Made by a program: the position numbers and the translations under genes. Below are positions 1-9,100 of a DNA stretch of 64,000 nt, one piece after another. The DNA comes from Chitinophagales bacterium. GTDB taxonomy: Bacteria; Bacteroidota; Bacteroidia; Chitinophagales; LD1. A model generated the notes under the pieces. It was not told the DNA's origin, ran no database searches, and saw nothing but the letters and a program-made list of their open reading frames with translations. Within the stretch, counting starts at the first letter, position 1; every line of letters starts with the position of its first letter. The stretch lies in contig JAHBTS010000004.1 in the NCBI GenBank assembly GCA_019638515.1, forward strand, positions 1 through 64,000, given 5' to 3'.

Positions 1-340
1 TGGCAATTGGTTTACAGTAAGTGTAAGTGTTACAATACTATCGCAGCCGCCTGCCGAAACAAGTGTATCCATGTATTGCCCGCCTTGGGTAAGCTGTTGC
101 CCGTTGAAGGTGTAGCTATCTCCGGCACATATTTCCGCGCTCGCGCTTCCTGTTACAAAACTGTTTACCGTTAAGTTCAACGTAACAAAACTATCGCAGC
201 CTAAAACCGTTTGCAGGGTATCGAAATACTGACCTGCTTGTGTGAGTTGCTGACCATTGAAGGTGTAGGATTGTCCGTTACAGATTCCGGCATTCACGGT
301 GGTTTCAATTTTGTTGAGTACGGTAAGGTTCAATGTAACT
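1..340. repeat. Long direct repeat, copy A (with 6401-6740)
   Basis: Positions 1-340 align without gaps to 6401-6740 (offset 6400) at roughly 94 percent identity. Both copies encode the same in-frame 51-residue repeat modules of two T9SS-type proteins. The repeat may extend beyond the left edge. Confidence 0.9.
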
Positions 341-2169
341 ATTGAATCGCAACCTCCTGCTGTTTGTAACGTATCTTTGTAAGTGCCACTTTGTGTGAGA
401 GTTTGCCCGGCAAAAGTATAGCTGCTGCCATTACATATGGTTTGTGCCATATTGCTTTGCAAAGGTGCACTGATGGCTACACTTACAACAACCGTAGTAT
501 CGGCTCCGCAAGTATTAGATACTATACAACGGTAGCTTCCCGAATGAGCAACATTTCCGGCAGCAATGCTATAAGTAGCAGTGTTGGCTCCATTGCCATT
601 GAGGTTTACTCCACCTTTTTGCCACTTGTAAGTAAGGCCATTGCCACTAGCCGCCACCGATAAACTGAATGATTTACCGCTACACTGGTTTACGGCAGAA
701 GGCTGCTGAGTAACATCGGGTTCAATACAAGGCTCAGGCAAAACTATTTTCGCCATAAAAACATCGTACGTATTAGAAGTTGCACTGAGTGTAGTGCCTA
801 TACCCGGAAACGACATTGGTGCGCTTTTAAATGAGCCAACCACGTATGTAGAAAAGCCCGATGTGCAAATGCTGTTCACATTATCTACATCGCCCCCTCC
901 TGCTCTTTGAAACATATTCCAAGCACCGGTAGCGGGATTAACACGCCCAACAAAAATATCGTTGCTTCCTGCAGAAGTATAATTAGTTGCGTTAATAGTT
1001 GCCGTACCCACCAAGTTGCCGCACAACACTGGGGAGTTATCATTATCTAAAGTTACGTTGCTGTAGTAAACATTCACCGTTGAGGTATTGTAAACTACCG
1101 TATCAGCAGTAGGGTTATACTTAACAAACATAGAGCCGTTGGGAAAATTGCCACCCGTTAAACAGGTAACATAAATTTGATTGGTAGATTTATCTACTGC
1201 TAAACCGTTTAAAGAAGTGCCCACTGCGTATGTGAATATAGGTGATAAGTCAAATGCATTTCTTGCCCATATCATAGAGCCGTTTGAAGCGGAAATTTTT
1301 GCCAAAAAGCACCTTTTACCGCTCTGCGAGTTAGCAGAAATAATAGTGGTTCCCATTGGAGTTACGAAGCTTAAAGGAGCAGAACTACCTATCCATTCTC
1401 CTGCTGCTATTAAGTTTCCTTGCCCGTCCAATTCCATTCTATGGCAAGTGGTTTGTCCGGTAACGGTACCGAAGGCATCTAAGTTAATACCCCATTGATA
1501 TGCTCCAGAGGAACTATATTTTACTATATAACCATCTTGATTAGCAATACTCAATTTAGATGTGGTGCTGTCGCCATTTGTAAGATAAGTTCCGGAACCC
1601 TGATGGCTTCTACCACCAATGTAAAAACTGCTTCCATCGGGCGTAACTTTAATAGCATCTGCAGTATTCATAGTAGAAGATGTTGAAGCATGGGAAAGTT
1701 TGTATGCCCACTCCCATTGCCAGCTATATTGCCCCACTTTGGCAAGCTTTGCCGCAAACATGACACGCGAGAAAGTGGAGGCATTTATAGTATCATCTCC
1801 AAAAACTACAATTCCATTTACATATCCGGTAACGTAAACATTCTGAGAGGTATCTACATCCATGGCAAAAACACCGCATTCGCCATAACCCGTTGGAGAA
1901 AATGGGGAATAAAATCCGCCAACGGTATCTTGAATAATAATAAAACCATTGTTTAATCCGCTTGCATTAGGAATGGTATATGGGCTAAAGGCAACCGAAG
2001 TAGAAGCAACTGTTGCACACGAAACTATTTTATCGTCCGATAGTTTTTTAATCACATAGCCGTAATCGTTGCTGGCGCCTCCGCCTTTTTTTGCCCAGTT
2101 CCAGTTGGTTTGTGCCTGAGCACAAAACATCCATAACAAGATGTTTGTAAGAAGTAATGTCTTTTTCAT
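1..2169 (-). CDS. Secreted repeat protein, probable T9SS substrate (3' end outside window)
   Basis: The frame is open for 723 codons from an ATG at 2169 to the left edge, so the C-terminus is missing. It begins with a signal peptide (MKKTLLLTNILLWMFCAQA) followed by WNWAKKGGG, a start typical of Bacteroidota surface proteins with SBBP-like beta-propeller repeats. Residues about 20-480 look like such repeats. Residues about 485-560 form an Ig-like domain containing SGSYRC. From about residue 570 come tandem 51-residue units (CNGQSYTFNGQQL and FDTLQTVLGCDS). The last 113 codons match the DNA of the 5948-10603 gene at about 94 percent identity, so the missing end probably carries the same type A T9SS sorting domain (inference). 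It lies just downstream of a LytTR response regulator and has its own operator. Function unknown; adhesion or surface display is likely. Confidence 0.8.
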   Translation of the reverse strand, partial: MKKTLLLTNILLWMFCAQAQTNWNWAKKGGGASNDYGYVIKKLSDDKIVSCATVASTSVAFSPYTIPNASGLNNGFIIIQDTVGGFYSPFSPTGYGECGVFAMDVDTSQNVYVTGYVNGIVVFGDDTINASTFSRVMFAAKLAKVGQYSWQWEWAYKLSHASTSSTMNTADAIKVTPDGSSFYIGGRSHQGSGTYLTNGDSTTSKLSIANQDGYIVKYSSSGAYQWGINLDAFGTVTGQTTCHRMELDGQGNLIAAGEWIGSSAPLSFVTPMGTTIISANSQSGKRCFLAKISASNGSMIWARNAFDLSPIFTYAVGTSLNGLAVDKSTNQIYVTCLTGGNFPNGSMFVKYNPTADTVVYNTSTVNVYYSNVTLDNDNSPVLCGNLVGTATINATNYTSAGSNDIFVGRVNPATGAWNMFQRAGGGDVDNVNSICTSGFSTYVVGSFKSAPMSFPGIGTTLSATSNTYDVFMAKIVLPEPCIEPDVTQQPSAVNQCSGKSFSLSVAASGNGLTYKWQKGGVNLNGNGANTATYSIAAGNVAHSGSYRCIVSNTCGADTTVVVSVAISAPLQSNMAQTICNGSSYTFAGQTLTQSGTYKDTLQTAGGCDSIVTLNLTVLNKIETTVNAGICNGQSYTFNGQQLTQAGQYFDTLQTVLGCDSFVTLNLTVNSFVTGSASAEICAGDSYTFNGQQLTQGGQYMDTLVSAGGCDSIVTLTLTVNQLP

Positions 2170-2193
2170 ACGCAATTTAGATTTTGTTTGGTA

Positions 2194-2263
2194 CAAACTT
2201 TGCGATGCAACACTCCTAAACAAACATTTCAATTCACGAACCCCCCATTTTGAGTTCATGAAT
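2194..2263 (-). promoter_or_regulatory. Tandem LytTR-type operator and promoter of the 2169 gene
   Basis: Read leftward, two boxes (TTCATGAA at 2255-2262 and TTCGTGAA at 2233-2240) lie 22 bp apart, separated by a GGGGGG run. An AAAGTTTG core (2194-2201) follows 35 bp past the inner box, ending 25 bp before the ATG. Two direct 9-bp boxes spaced about two helical turns apart is the known layout of LytTR-regulator sites. The response regulator gene ends only a few bases upstream. This copy is the most diverged of the set. Confidence 0.6.
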
Positions 2264-2268
2264 GGCTA

Positions 2269-3021
2269 TTACTTCTTTATTCTTATTTCATTTAGAATCG
2301 TTTCAAACTCCTTTTTGCGCTCTTTACTTACAGGCAGCGATATGCCGCTATCCATTTCGATATAACTTTCTAAACGATTGTACTTTGTAATAAAGTTCAA
2401 ATTAATAAGGTGCGAACGGTGAATGCGGAAAAAGCTCTTGCGCTTATGTAATATATCTTCAAAAAACTTCAACTTTTTGCTTACCAAAAGTTTAGAGCCA
2501 TCAGAAAGATAAATGTGTGTATATGCGCCTTCTGCTGCTAATTGAGTTATGCTAAATATTTCTAAAAACAAGAGACCATCGCTTACGGGAACTGCAATTT
2601 TGCAAAACTCATCGGTTTGGAAATTTTGTTGTAAAATTTCAAGCCGCTGTTTCATATTTTGATTGCTGAGGCGCTCGCTTACTTTCTCTATCGAAGATTT
2701 CAGCTTTGCTACTTGTACGGGTTTGAGCAGATAATCTACTGCGGAGTATTCAAATGCCTGTATGGCGTATTCGCTATAAGCCGTAACAAATACAATTTCA
2801 AAATTTACAGTATCAAAAAAATTAAGCAACTCAAAGCCGCTAAATTCCGGCATGTCAATATCTAAAAAAACAACATCGGGTTGGTGTTGTTTAATAGCCA
2901 AAACTGCCTTAGGCACATTGGCGCATTGCTCTACCACCGTTACTTGCGGGCAATGGGTAGTTAGCAACGTTATTAGCGAGCGTCTTGCCCTATCTTCATC
3001 ATCTACAATTACTGCCTTCAC
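2269..3021 (-). CDS. LytTR-family response regulator (system 1)
   Basis: This 250-residue protein has an N-terminal receiver domain with acidic residues DD at 7-8 and phospho-acceptor Asp54 (VFLDIDMP). A C-terminal LytTR DNA-binding domain spans about 145-245 (FFRIHRSHLINLNFI). It begins with GTG at 3021, and its first bases overlap the TGA of the upstream sensor kinase (GTGA), so translation is probably coupled. LytTR regulators bind pairs of direct repeats about 21-22 bp apart, and such pairs precede the four secreted-protein genes of this locus. Inferred role: transcription activator of those genes on a signal from the 3018-5873 kinase. Confidence 0.93.
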   Translation of the reverse strand: MKAVIVDDEDRARRSLITLLTTHCPQVTVVEQCANVPKAVLAIKQHQPDVVFLDIDMPEFSGFELLNFFDTVNFEIVFVTAYSEYAIQAFEYSAVDYLLKPVQVAKLKSSIEKVSERLSNQNMKQRLEILQQNFQTDEFCKIAVPVSDGLLFLEIFSITQLAAEGAYTHIYLSDGSKLLVSKKLKFFEDILHKRKSFFRIHRSHLINLNFITKYNRLESYIEMDSGISLPVSKERKKEFETILNEIRIKK

Positions 3022-5873
3022 ACCTCTCTTTTTGGTATTTGCAAAACTACTTTTGTTCCTTGTTCCATATCCATTATATCTAATTGTACGCTTACGCCAT
3101 AGTATTCTTTCAACAAATGCAATCTCTCGTTGGTGGCATTGGTAGCAAAGCTTTTATGTTTCCTGCGCTTTGCATTTATTGTAGCCGATGCCTGCCTGCC
3201 GATACCGTTGTCTTGTATGGTACAAACTAATGAATTTTCATTTAATGAAAAAGTTACTTCTAATTTTTTCTCTCCTTGTTTATGCAACAGCCCGTGCTTT
3301 AAAGCATTTTCCACAAACGGCTGTATAAGCATACTTGGAATAGAAAGTGTTTCGGGAAGAATATTACTTTCTACCTGTAAGCTATATTGAAGCTCATCGC
3401 CAAAACGTAACTTTTCTAAATCAAGATACAGTTGCAACATTTCTATTTCCTCTTCAAGCACAACAAATTCCATACCGGAGGCATCGAGTACTTTACGCGT
3501 TAGCTCACTAAACTTTCCAAGATACAACTGCGCTTTTTCGGTATCTTGTTGCAACACCAAATCTTGTATAGAATTAAGCGCATTGAACATAAAGTGCGGA
3601 TTCATTTGGCTTTTTAGTGTGGTAAGCCGCGAGTTTGCCACTCGCTTTTCTAATGCACTCTGCTTTTGAATATCGCGAATGCGCCATGCAAAAACCGAAG
3701 ATATAACTGCCGACAATGCTAATGCCAACAACAGATAGAACCACCATGCTTGCCAAAATGGTTTTAGAATTTCTATGCGCAATTGTGCCGGACTTTCACT
3801 TGCTATACCATCTTCGTTTACTGCAACAACTTCAAATAAATAATTACCGGCAGGCAATGACGGATAGCGGGCAAAACTACTGCCGGAAGAAGTTTCTATC
3901 CAATTTGAATCTAAGCCGAGTAAGCGATAACGATAAGTGAACTCGCCTAAACTGCGCAATGCAATTCCCTTGAACTGGATACTGATATTATTTTTTTTAA
4001 ACGGTAATGTATATGCATTGCTCACTACAGTATCGCGATCGTGTATGGCAACTGAACCTATGTAAATTTTAGGTGCTATTTTATTGATAGAATTTAACTC
4101 TAAAGGAAACTGTATCAACCCTTTGGGCGTGGCAAGAAAAACCTTGTTGTTTACAAACTCTATATCTGAAATTTCGTTGCTTGGTAAGCCATCGAACTTG
4201 TTGAATGTTCTAAAGGTATTGTTGTGTGTGTTGTAACATACCAAATTGTTCTTACATACAATAAACAACCATTTATCGTGCGCATAAACGCCTCTAACCA
4301 TTTCTATTGGCACACTAAAGGGGCTTTCTAACACAGATTTATATTGTCCGTTTTCGAAGCTCAATATTTTATCGGTAGAAGTACTTACCCAAACTATTCC
4401 ATTAGCTGTTTGTGCAATGCCGTTAGCAAATACGGTTTCACCATTAATCTTAACTTTTTGCTCTCCGGCAGTATCGTAAATAAACAAGCCATCGCTATAG
4501 CAAACCCAAAAGCGATGAGGCTTTTCGCTAAATACAACATTGGCACGCTTTTGCCTGAGTTGCTTTAAAAAATCTACGCCTGCTCCTATTTTTACTATTG
4601 CCGCTGAGCCAACACTACCCATTAAAAACGTATCGCCACCGAGGCATTGCAGCGATTTTACATTACTCAATCCTGCAATAAAATTCGGCTGCATGGTTGT
4701 AGTGTTTACCTTCCATACTTTACTCTGTGCAACAAGCAATGTATTGTTGGAATGGTTGATACACATTGCTTGAACATCAACAGCCGGAGGCGGGAAAGCA
4801 ATGCTGCTCGTTTTCCTAGTTTGAATATGAAAGCGAGAAACTCTGCCATTGTGGTAACCAATAAAAAGGTTGCCCTTATCATCTTTTTCTAACTTGCCTA
4901 TGCGCGTATCCTCTAGTATAGAATTGCCATCGGTATAAACCTGAACCTCTAATGAAGGCACTACAAAAATTCCATCGTGCAATGTGCTAAACCAATAATT
5001 GCCTTCTTTATCAAGCAACACATCGCTAATGCTTTTATCGGCAAAAAATAACTGCCCGTCATACAACTTATTTAGTTCAGAATCGAAACACATAGCGCCA
5101 CCGCTACCTCCAATCCACAACTTTCCATTGCCATCATCGCGCACACAAAAAATACGACCAATTCTTTCAGGAAGGTTCATTAACCACTTCAGCGAATCTT
5201 GCTCTACAACCCACAACGAATTTTTTTCACCTCGCGCCAGCACCAAACATTTTTCATTAAATGCCTGAAACTGCGAGTAACGCAACACATCTCCTTGTTC
5301 TTTACTTTGCTCTTCAAGATACAATGTTTGTACATTACCGTTTTCTATATAACCAATACGCGCGGGTGTACTGAAATATATTTTCTCTTTATTAACCAAT
5401 ACATCTGAAAATTCTACCCGTTTATCTTTTCCTTGCAGTATAGGAATAACTCGACCATTAAGGTGAATGCCGCTATCGCAGCTAATAACAATTTCATTCT
5501 TGGCATTGAATGAAAAGAATGGAAAGTTAGCACTCTGCTTTGTCCATTCATACTCTATTCTCAAAGAATCGCCCGTAACAGAAAATATTTGTCCGGTAAA
5601 GTTTTTACACCACAACCTCCCTCCACTTCCCATCATTAAACCAGATATTGATTTGCCATTTGAATGTGCATTTTTAAAAACAACAAAACTTCTGCCGTCA
5701 TAGCTATAAAGCCCTGCACTTGTACCCATCCATATATAACCCGACTTATCTTGAAGTAAGTCATATACTTCGTTGCTTGGCAAGCCATCGTTGTCGCTTA
5801 TTTGATAGAAATAGGGGGCTTGTGCAAAAACTGAGTGAGCCAACACAATAAGGCAGCAACAAAGAAAACGCAT
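3018..5873 (-). CDS. LytS-type sensor histidine kinase with periplasmic propeller (system 1)
   Basis: This is a 951-residue sensor. A signal peptide (MRFLCCCLIVLAHSVFA) is followed by two-component-regulator propeller repeats (GLPSNEVYDLLQDKSGYIWMG) to about residue 600 and a Y_Y_Y domain (about 630-700). A transmembrane helix spans about 708-730. The cytoplasmic kinase is of the His_kinase/LytS class, with His760 in NPHFMFN, the N box ENALKHG and the G box DNGIGR. It lacks the fused receiver and AraC domains of hybrid kinases and instead signals to the overlapping LytTR gene. I chose the ATG at 5873: the longer GTG frame from 5900 begins inside the terminator of the upstream gene and would spoil the signal peptide. 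Ligand unknown; the architecture suggests an extracellular or periplasmic signal. Confidence 0.92.
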   Translation of the reverse strand: MRFLCCCLIVLAHSVFAQAPYFYQISDNDGLPSNEVYDLLQDKSGYIWMGTSAGLYSYDGRSFVVFKNAHSNGKSISGLMMGSGGRLWCKNFTGQIFSVTGDSLRIEYEWTKQSANFPFFSFNAKNEIVISCDSGIHLNGRVIPILQGKDKRVEFSDVLVNKEKIYFSTPARIGYIENGNVQTLYLEEQSKEQGDVLRYSQFQAFNEKCLVLARGEKNSLWVVEQDSLKWLMNLPERIGRIFCVRDDGNGKLWIGGSGGAMCFDSELNKLYDGQLFFADKSISDVLLDKEGNYWFSTLHDGIFVVPSLEVQVYTDGNSILEDTRIGKLEKDDKGNLFIGYHNGRVSRFHIQTRKTSSIAFPPPAVDVQAMCINHSNNTLLVAQSKVWKVNTTTMQPNFIAGLSNVKSLQCLGGDTFLMGSVGSAAIVKIGAGVDFLKQLRQKRANVVFSEKPHRFWVCYSDGLFIYDTAGEQKVKINGETVFANGIAQTANGIVWVSTSTDKILSFENGQYKSVLESPFSVPIEMVRGVYAHDKWLFIVCKNNLVCYNTHNNTFRTFNKFDGLPSNEISDIEFVNNKVFLATPKGLIQFPLELNSINKIAPKIYIGSVAIHDRDTVVSNAYTLPFKKNNISIQFKGIALRSLGEFTYRYRLLGLDSNWIETSSGSSFARYPSLPAGNYLFEVVAVNEDGIASESPAQLRIEILKPFWQAWWFYLLLALALSAVISSVFAWRIRDIQKQSALEKRVANSRLTTLKSQMNPHFMFNALNSIQDLVLQQDTEKAQLYLGKFSELTRKVLDASGMEFVVLEEEIEMLQLYLDLEKLRFGDELQYSLQVESNILPETLSIPSMLIQPFVENALKHGLLHKQGEKKLEVTFSLNENSLVCTIQDNGIGRQASATINAKRRKHKSFATNATNERLHLLKEYYGVSVQLDIMDMEQGTKVVLQIPKREV

Positions 5874-5890
5874 TGAGCAAAGAAAAAATA

Positions 5891-6171
5891 AAAATCCCAC
5901 ACCGTTTTACCGATGTGGGATTAAACAAAACTAGGGTATTGAAAAAACTACTGCTTCACAAAACTCTTTACAGCTGTGTTGCCATTAGTGGTGGTAAGGT
6001 GTATAAAGTAAGTTGATGCTGCCATTTTGCTCACATCTATCTGCGTCTGTTTGGCATCATTTAGTGCTTGGGTAAATACTTTTCTTCCAAACAAATCAAC
6101 TATTGCTATGCTCAATAGCGCCTCTTCGCTTGATACTTGCAATACGGTAGTGGCAGGGTTTGGATATACTT
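5891..6171. repeat. Sorting-domain plus terminator duplication, copy A
   Basis: Aligns without gaps to 10751-11031 (offset 4860), with about nine differences in 281 bp. It covers the terminator hairpin, the stop codon and about 75 codons of T9SS sorting domain of the 5948-10603 gene. Confidence 0.93.
5893..5922 (-). terminator. Rho-independent terminator after the 5948 gene
   Basis: AATCCCACA (5893-5901) pairs perfectly with TGTGGGATT (5914-5922). In the leftward transcript a T-rich tract follows (TTTTATTTTTT). It ends about 20 bp before the ATG of the system 1 kinase. Confidence 0.85.
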
Positions 6172-9100
6172 CGCTTCTAAAGCTCGATACTTCTTTTATG
6201 CCCACGCCTGTTACCGTTACTACCGATGAATATGCCGAGCAGCCATTTACATCGGTTACTTCTACCGTATAGTTACCATTTTGATTTGCCGTATAGTTTT
6301 GGCTTGTTGCATTGCTAATGTCGGAGCCGTTGAACTGCCATTGGTACGATGCAAATACTTGCGTAGAAAGCACATTGCCATTTTGCGTAATGGTTGGTTG
6401 TGGCAACTGGTTTACAGTAAGTGTAAGTGTTACAATACTATCGCAGCCGCCCGATGATACAAGCGTATCTATGTATTGCCCACCTTGAGTAAGCTGCTGC
6501 CCGTTGAAGGTGTAGCTATCTCCGGCACATATTGATGCGCTTGCGCTTCCTGTTACAAAACTGTTTACCGTTAAGTTCAACGTAACAAAACTATCGCAGC
6601 CTAAAACCGTTTGCAGTGTATCGAAATACTGACCTGCTTGTGTGAGTTGCTGACCGTTGAAAGTGTAGGATTGTCCGTTACAGATTCCGGCATTCACTGT
6701 AGTTTCAATCTTATTGAATACGGTCAGGTTTAATGTAATAAAGCTATCGCAGCCCAAAACCGTTTGCAGGGTATCGAAATACTGACCTGCTTGTGTGAGT
6801 TGCTGACCGTTGAAGGTGTAAGACTGTCCGTTGCAAACTTGTGCAGAAACAGTGCTGCTCACTTTGTTTTGAACTGTAAGGTTTAATGTAACTATTGAAT
6901 CGCAACCTCCGGCATTTGTCAAAGTATCGTAGTACACTCCACTTTGCGTAAGCTGCTGACCATTGAAAGTATAGCTATCGCCAAAGCAAATTGTTTCGCT
7001 AAACGAACCGCTGCTTGGTTGTAGTATTGTTACTGTTTTAGAAGCGCTGGCAGTACAGTTGGCTCCAATGCTAACTGTTACCGTATAAGTAGTAGTTGCT
7101 GTTGGCGAAACTGTGATGGCTGCATTAGTGCCTAAACCATTTGCCCACGTATAAGTGTTGCCGCCATTGGCTGTTAATGTTACACTTCCTCCGGCACAAA
7201 CCGAAGTTGCTCCGCTAATGGTTGCCGTAGGTGCACTTTGAACGCTCACAGTTTGCGATGCTGTGGCTGTACATCCGCCTGCTCCGGTTACTGTAACCGT
7301 ATAAGTAGTGGTTGCTGTTGGCGTGAAAGTTGCCTGTGCATTTGTTCCACCAGAATTGCTCCACGCATATGTTCCTCCACCGCTGGCTGTAAGGGTGGCA
7401 TTCAATCCGCTACATATTGTTGTTGGTCCATTGATGCTCGCATTTACTGAGTTCACGGTTAGTGTTGAAGTAGCTGTAGCTGTACAATTAGCAGCATTAG
7501 TTACTGTAACTGTGTAAGTAGTGGTTGCTGTTGGTGAAACCGATTTGGTTGCGCCACTGCCCAAGCCATTGCTCCAGGCGTATGTGCCGCCTCCGCTGGC
7601 TGTTAATGTTTGCGATTGGCCATTGCATATAGCAGGGCTAGCCGGGGTGATACTTGCAGTAGGGTTTTGATTAACGGTTACTGCTCTTGATGCTGTAGCT
7701 GTACAACCATTAGTGGTAACAGTTACTGTGTACGTTGTGTTGGATGTTGGGCTAACTGTAGCAGATGCATTGTTGCCGCCACTATTACTCCATGCGTAAG
7801 TGCCTCCTCCACTGGCCGTAAGCGTTGCGCTTTGTCCGCTACAAATAGAAACGCTGGCAGGTGAAATGGTTACCGTTGGAGCTGGGTTTACGGTTATGGT
7901 AATAGGTACTCTTATCGAGCTACAGCCAGTTATATTAGATACTACAGCCACATAGAAAGTAGTATCAGCAGTTAATGCTTGGGTGGCAAAACTTCCACCT
8001 GTACCTAAAGGTGATCCACCTGAGGCTACATTGTACCATTTAATACTGGCATTTGCTACTCCACTAGTTGCTGTAAGTGTGGTAGCTTGTCCTGCACAAC
8101 GGGTACGGTTGGCTGTAGGAGTTGTATTTGTAGGGCTGTTTGGTGCTCCGTTTACTTGCACTTGAATTGCGGTTCGTGGAGATATACAATTTCCCCTCTT
8201 TGCACTTACATAAAATGTAGTAACGTTCTGCAATACAGGTGTAGCGTATGGGCTACCGGTAGCAAGTAAATTTCCTCCGGTTGGGGAGTCAAACCATTGT
8301 ATGGTATCTGTACCGCTCACTGTAAGCGTTGTGTTTTGCCCTTGGCAAACAGTAAGATTAGCCGAAGGTGTAGTGTTTGTTGGCGAAGCCGGTGTAGTAT
8401 CTACTGTAACCGTAATAGGCGTAAATGCCGAACCACATCCATTGTTCATGTCCACATGCCTTACATAAAATGTTGAGGTAGATTGGAGGCTGCTTGCCGG
8501 CACACTGAGGGACACTCCAACAGAATAAGGAGATACTGCCGATGGCGATGCCCACCATGAAGTGCTGATGCCTGACGATGGCTGCTGAACAGATAAGGTG
8601 GTGCCACTACCTTGACAAACCCTCAGGTTAGCTGCCGGTGTATTACTCACCGGTGCTGCAGGAGCCTGCATAACAGCAACCGCTATGGCAGTTCGTGATG
8701 ATGCGCAAGAGCCATTGCCACTTTGCACATAGTAAGTTGTGTTTGCAGTTAAACCGGGTGTATTAAATGTATCACCGGATGCCAATTGGTTACCGCCTGT
8801 TGGCGCATCAAACCAATACAGAGTACCGCTACCCGAAGCACTTAATGTGGTAGAACTGCCCGAACATACGGTTAGGTAAGCCGATGAAGTGGTATTAGTG
8901 GGAGTGGTGGGGGTTGATACATTTACGGTTAAGGTTAATGCCGGATTTGAGCTGCAACCATTTTCAACCGCAAATACATCATAAGATGTAGTTTGGGTTA
9001 ATGCCGGAGTGGTGTATGAATTTGTATTACTTAAAACAGATGGAAAGCCCACCGTTGGATACCATTCTATTGCAGGTGCATTAGTAGTTGCTGAAAGCGT

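Noticed and set aside
391-2365. Several small plus-strand frames at 391-2365
   Set aside because: All lie opposite the long leftward frame of the first secreted protein or its promoter region and have no recognisable domain.
5874-5900. Longer start (GTG at 5900) for the system 1 kinase
   Set aside because: It starts inside the terminator stem of the upstream gene and puts nine odd residues before a good signal peptide; the ATG at 5873 is better.
6403-7014. Regular 153-bp repeats resembling an array
   Set aside because: They are in frame and encode conserved 51-residue protein modules, and there are no unique spacers, so this is not CRISPR.
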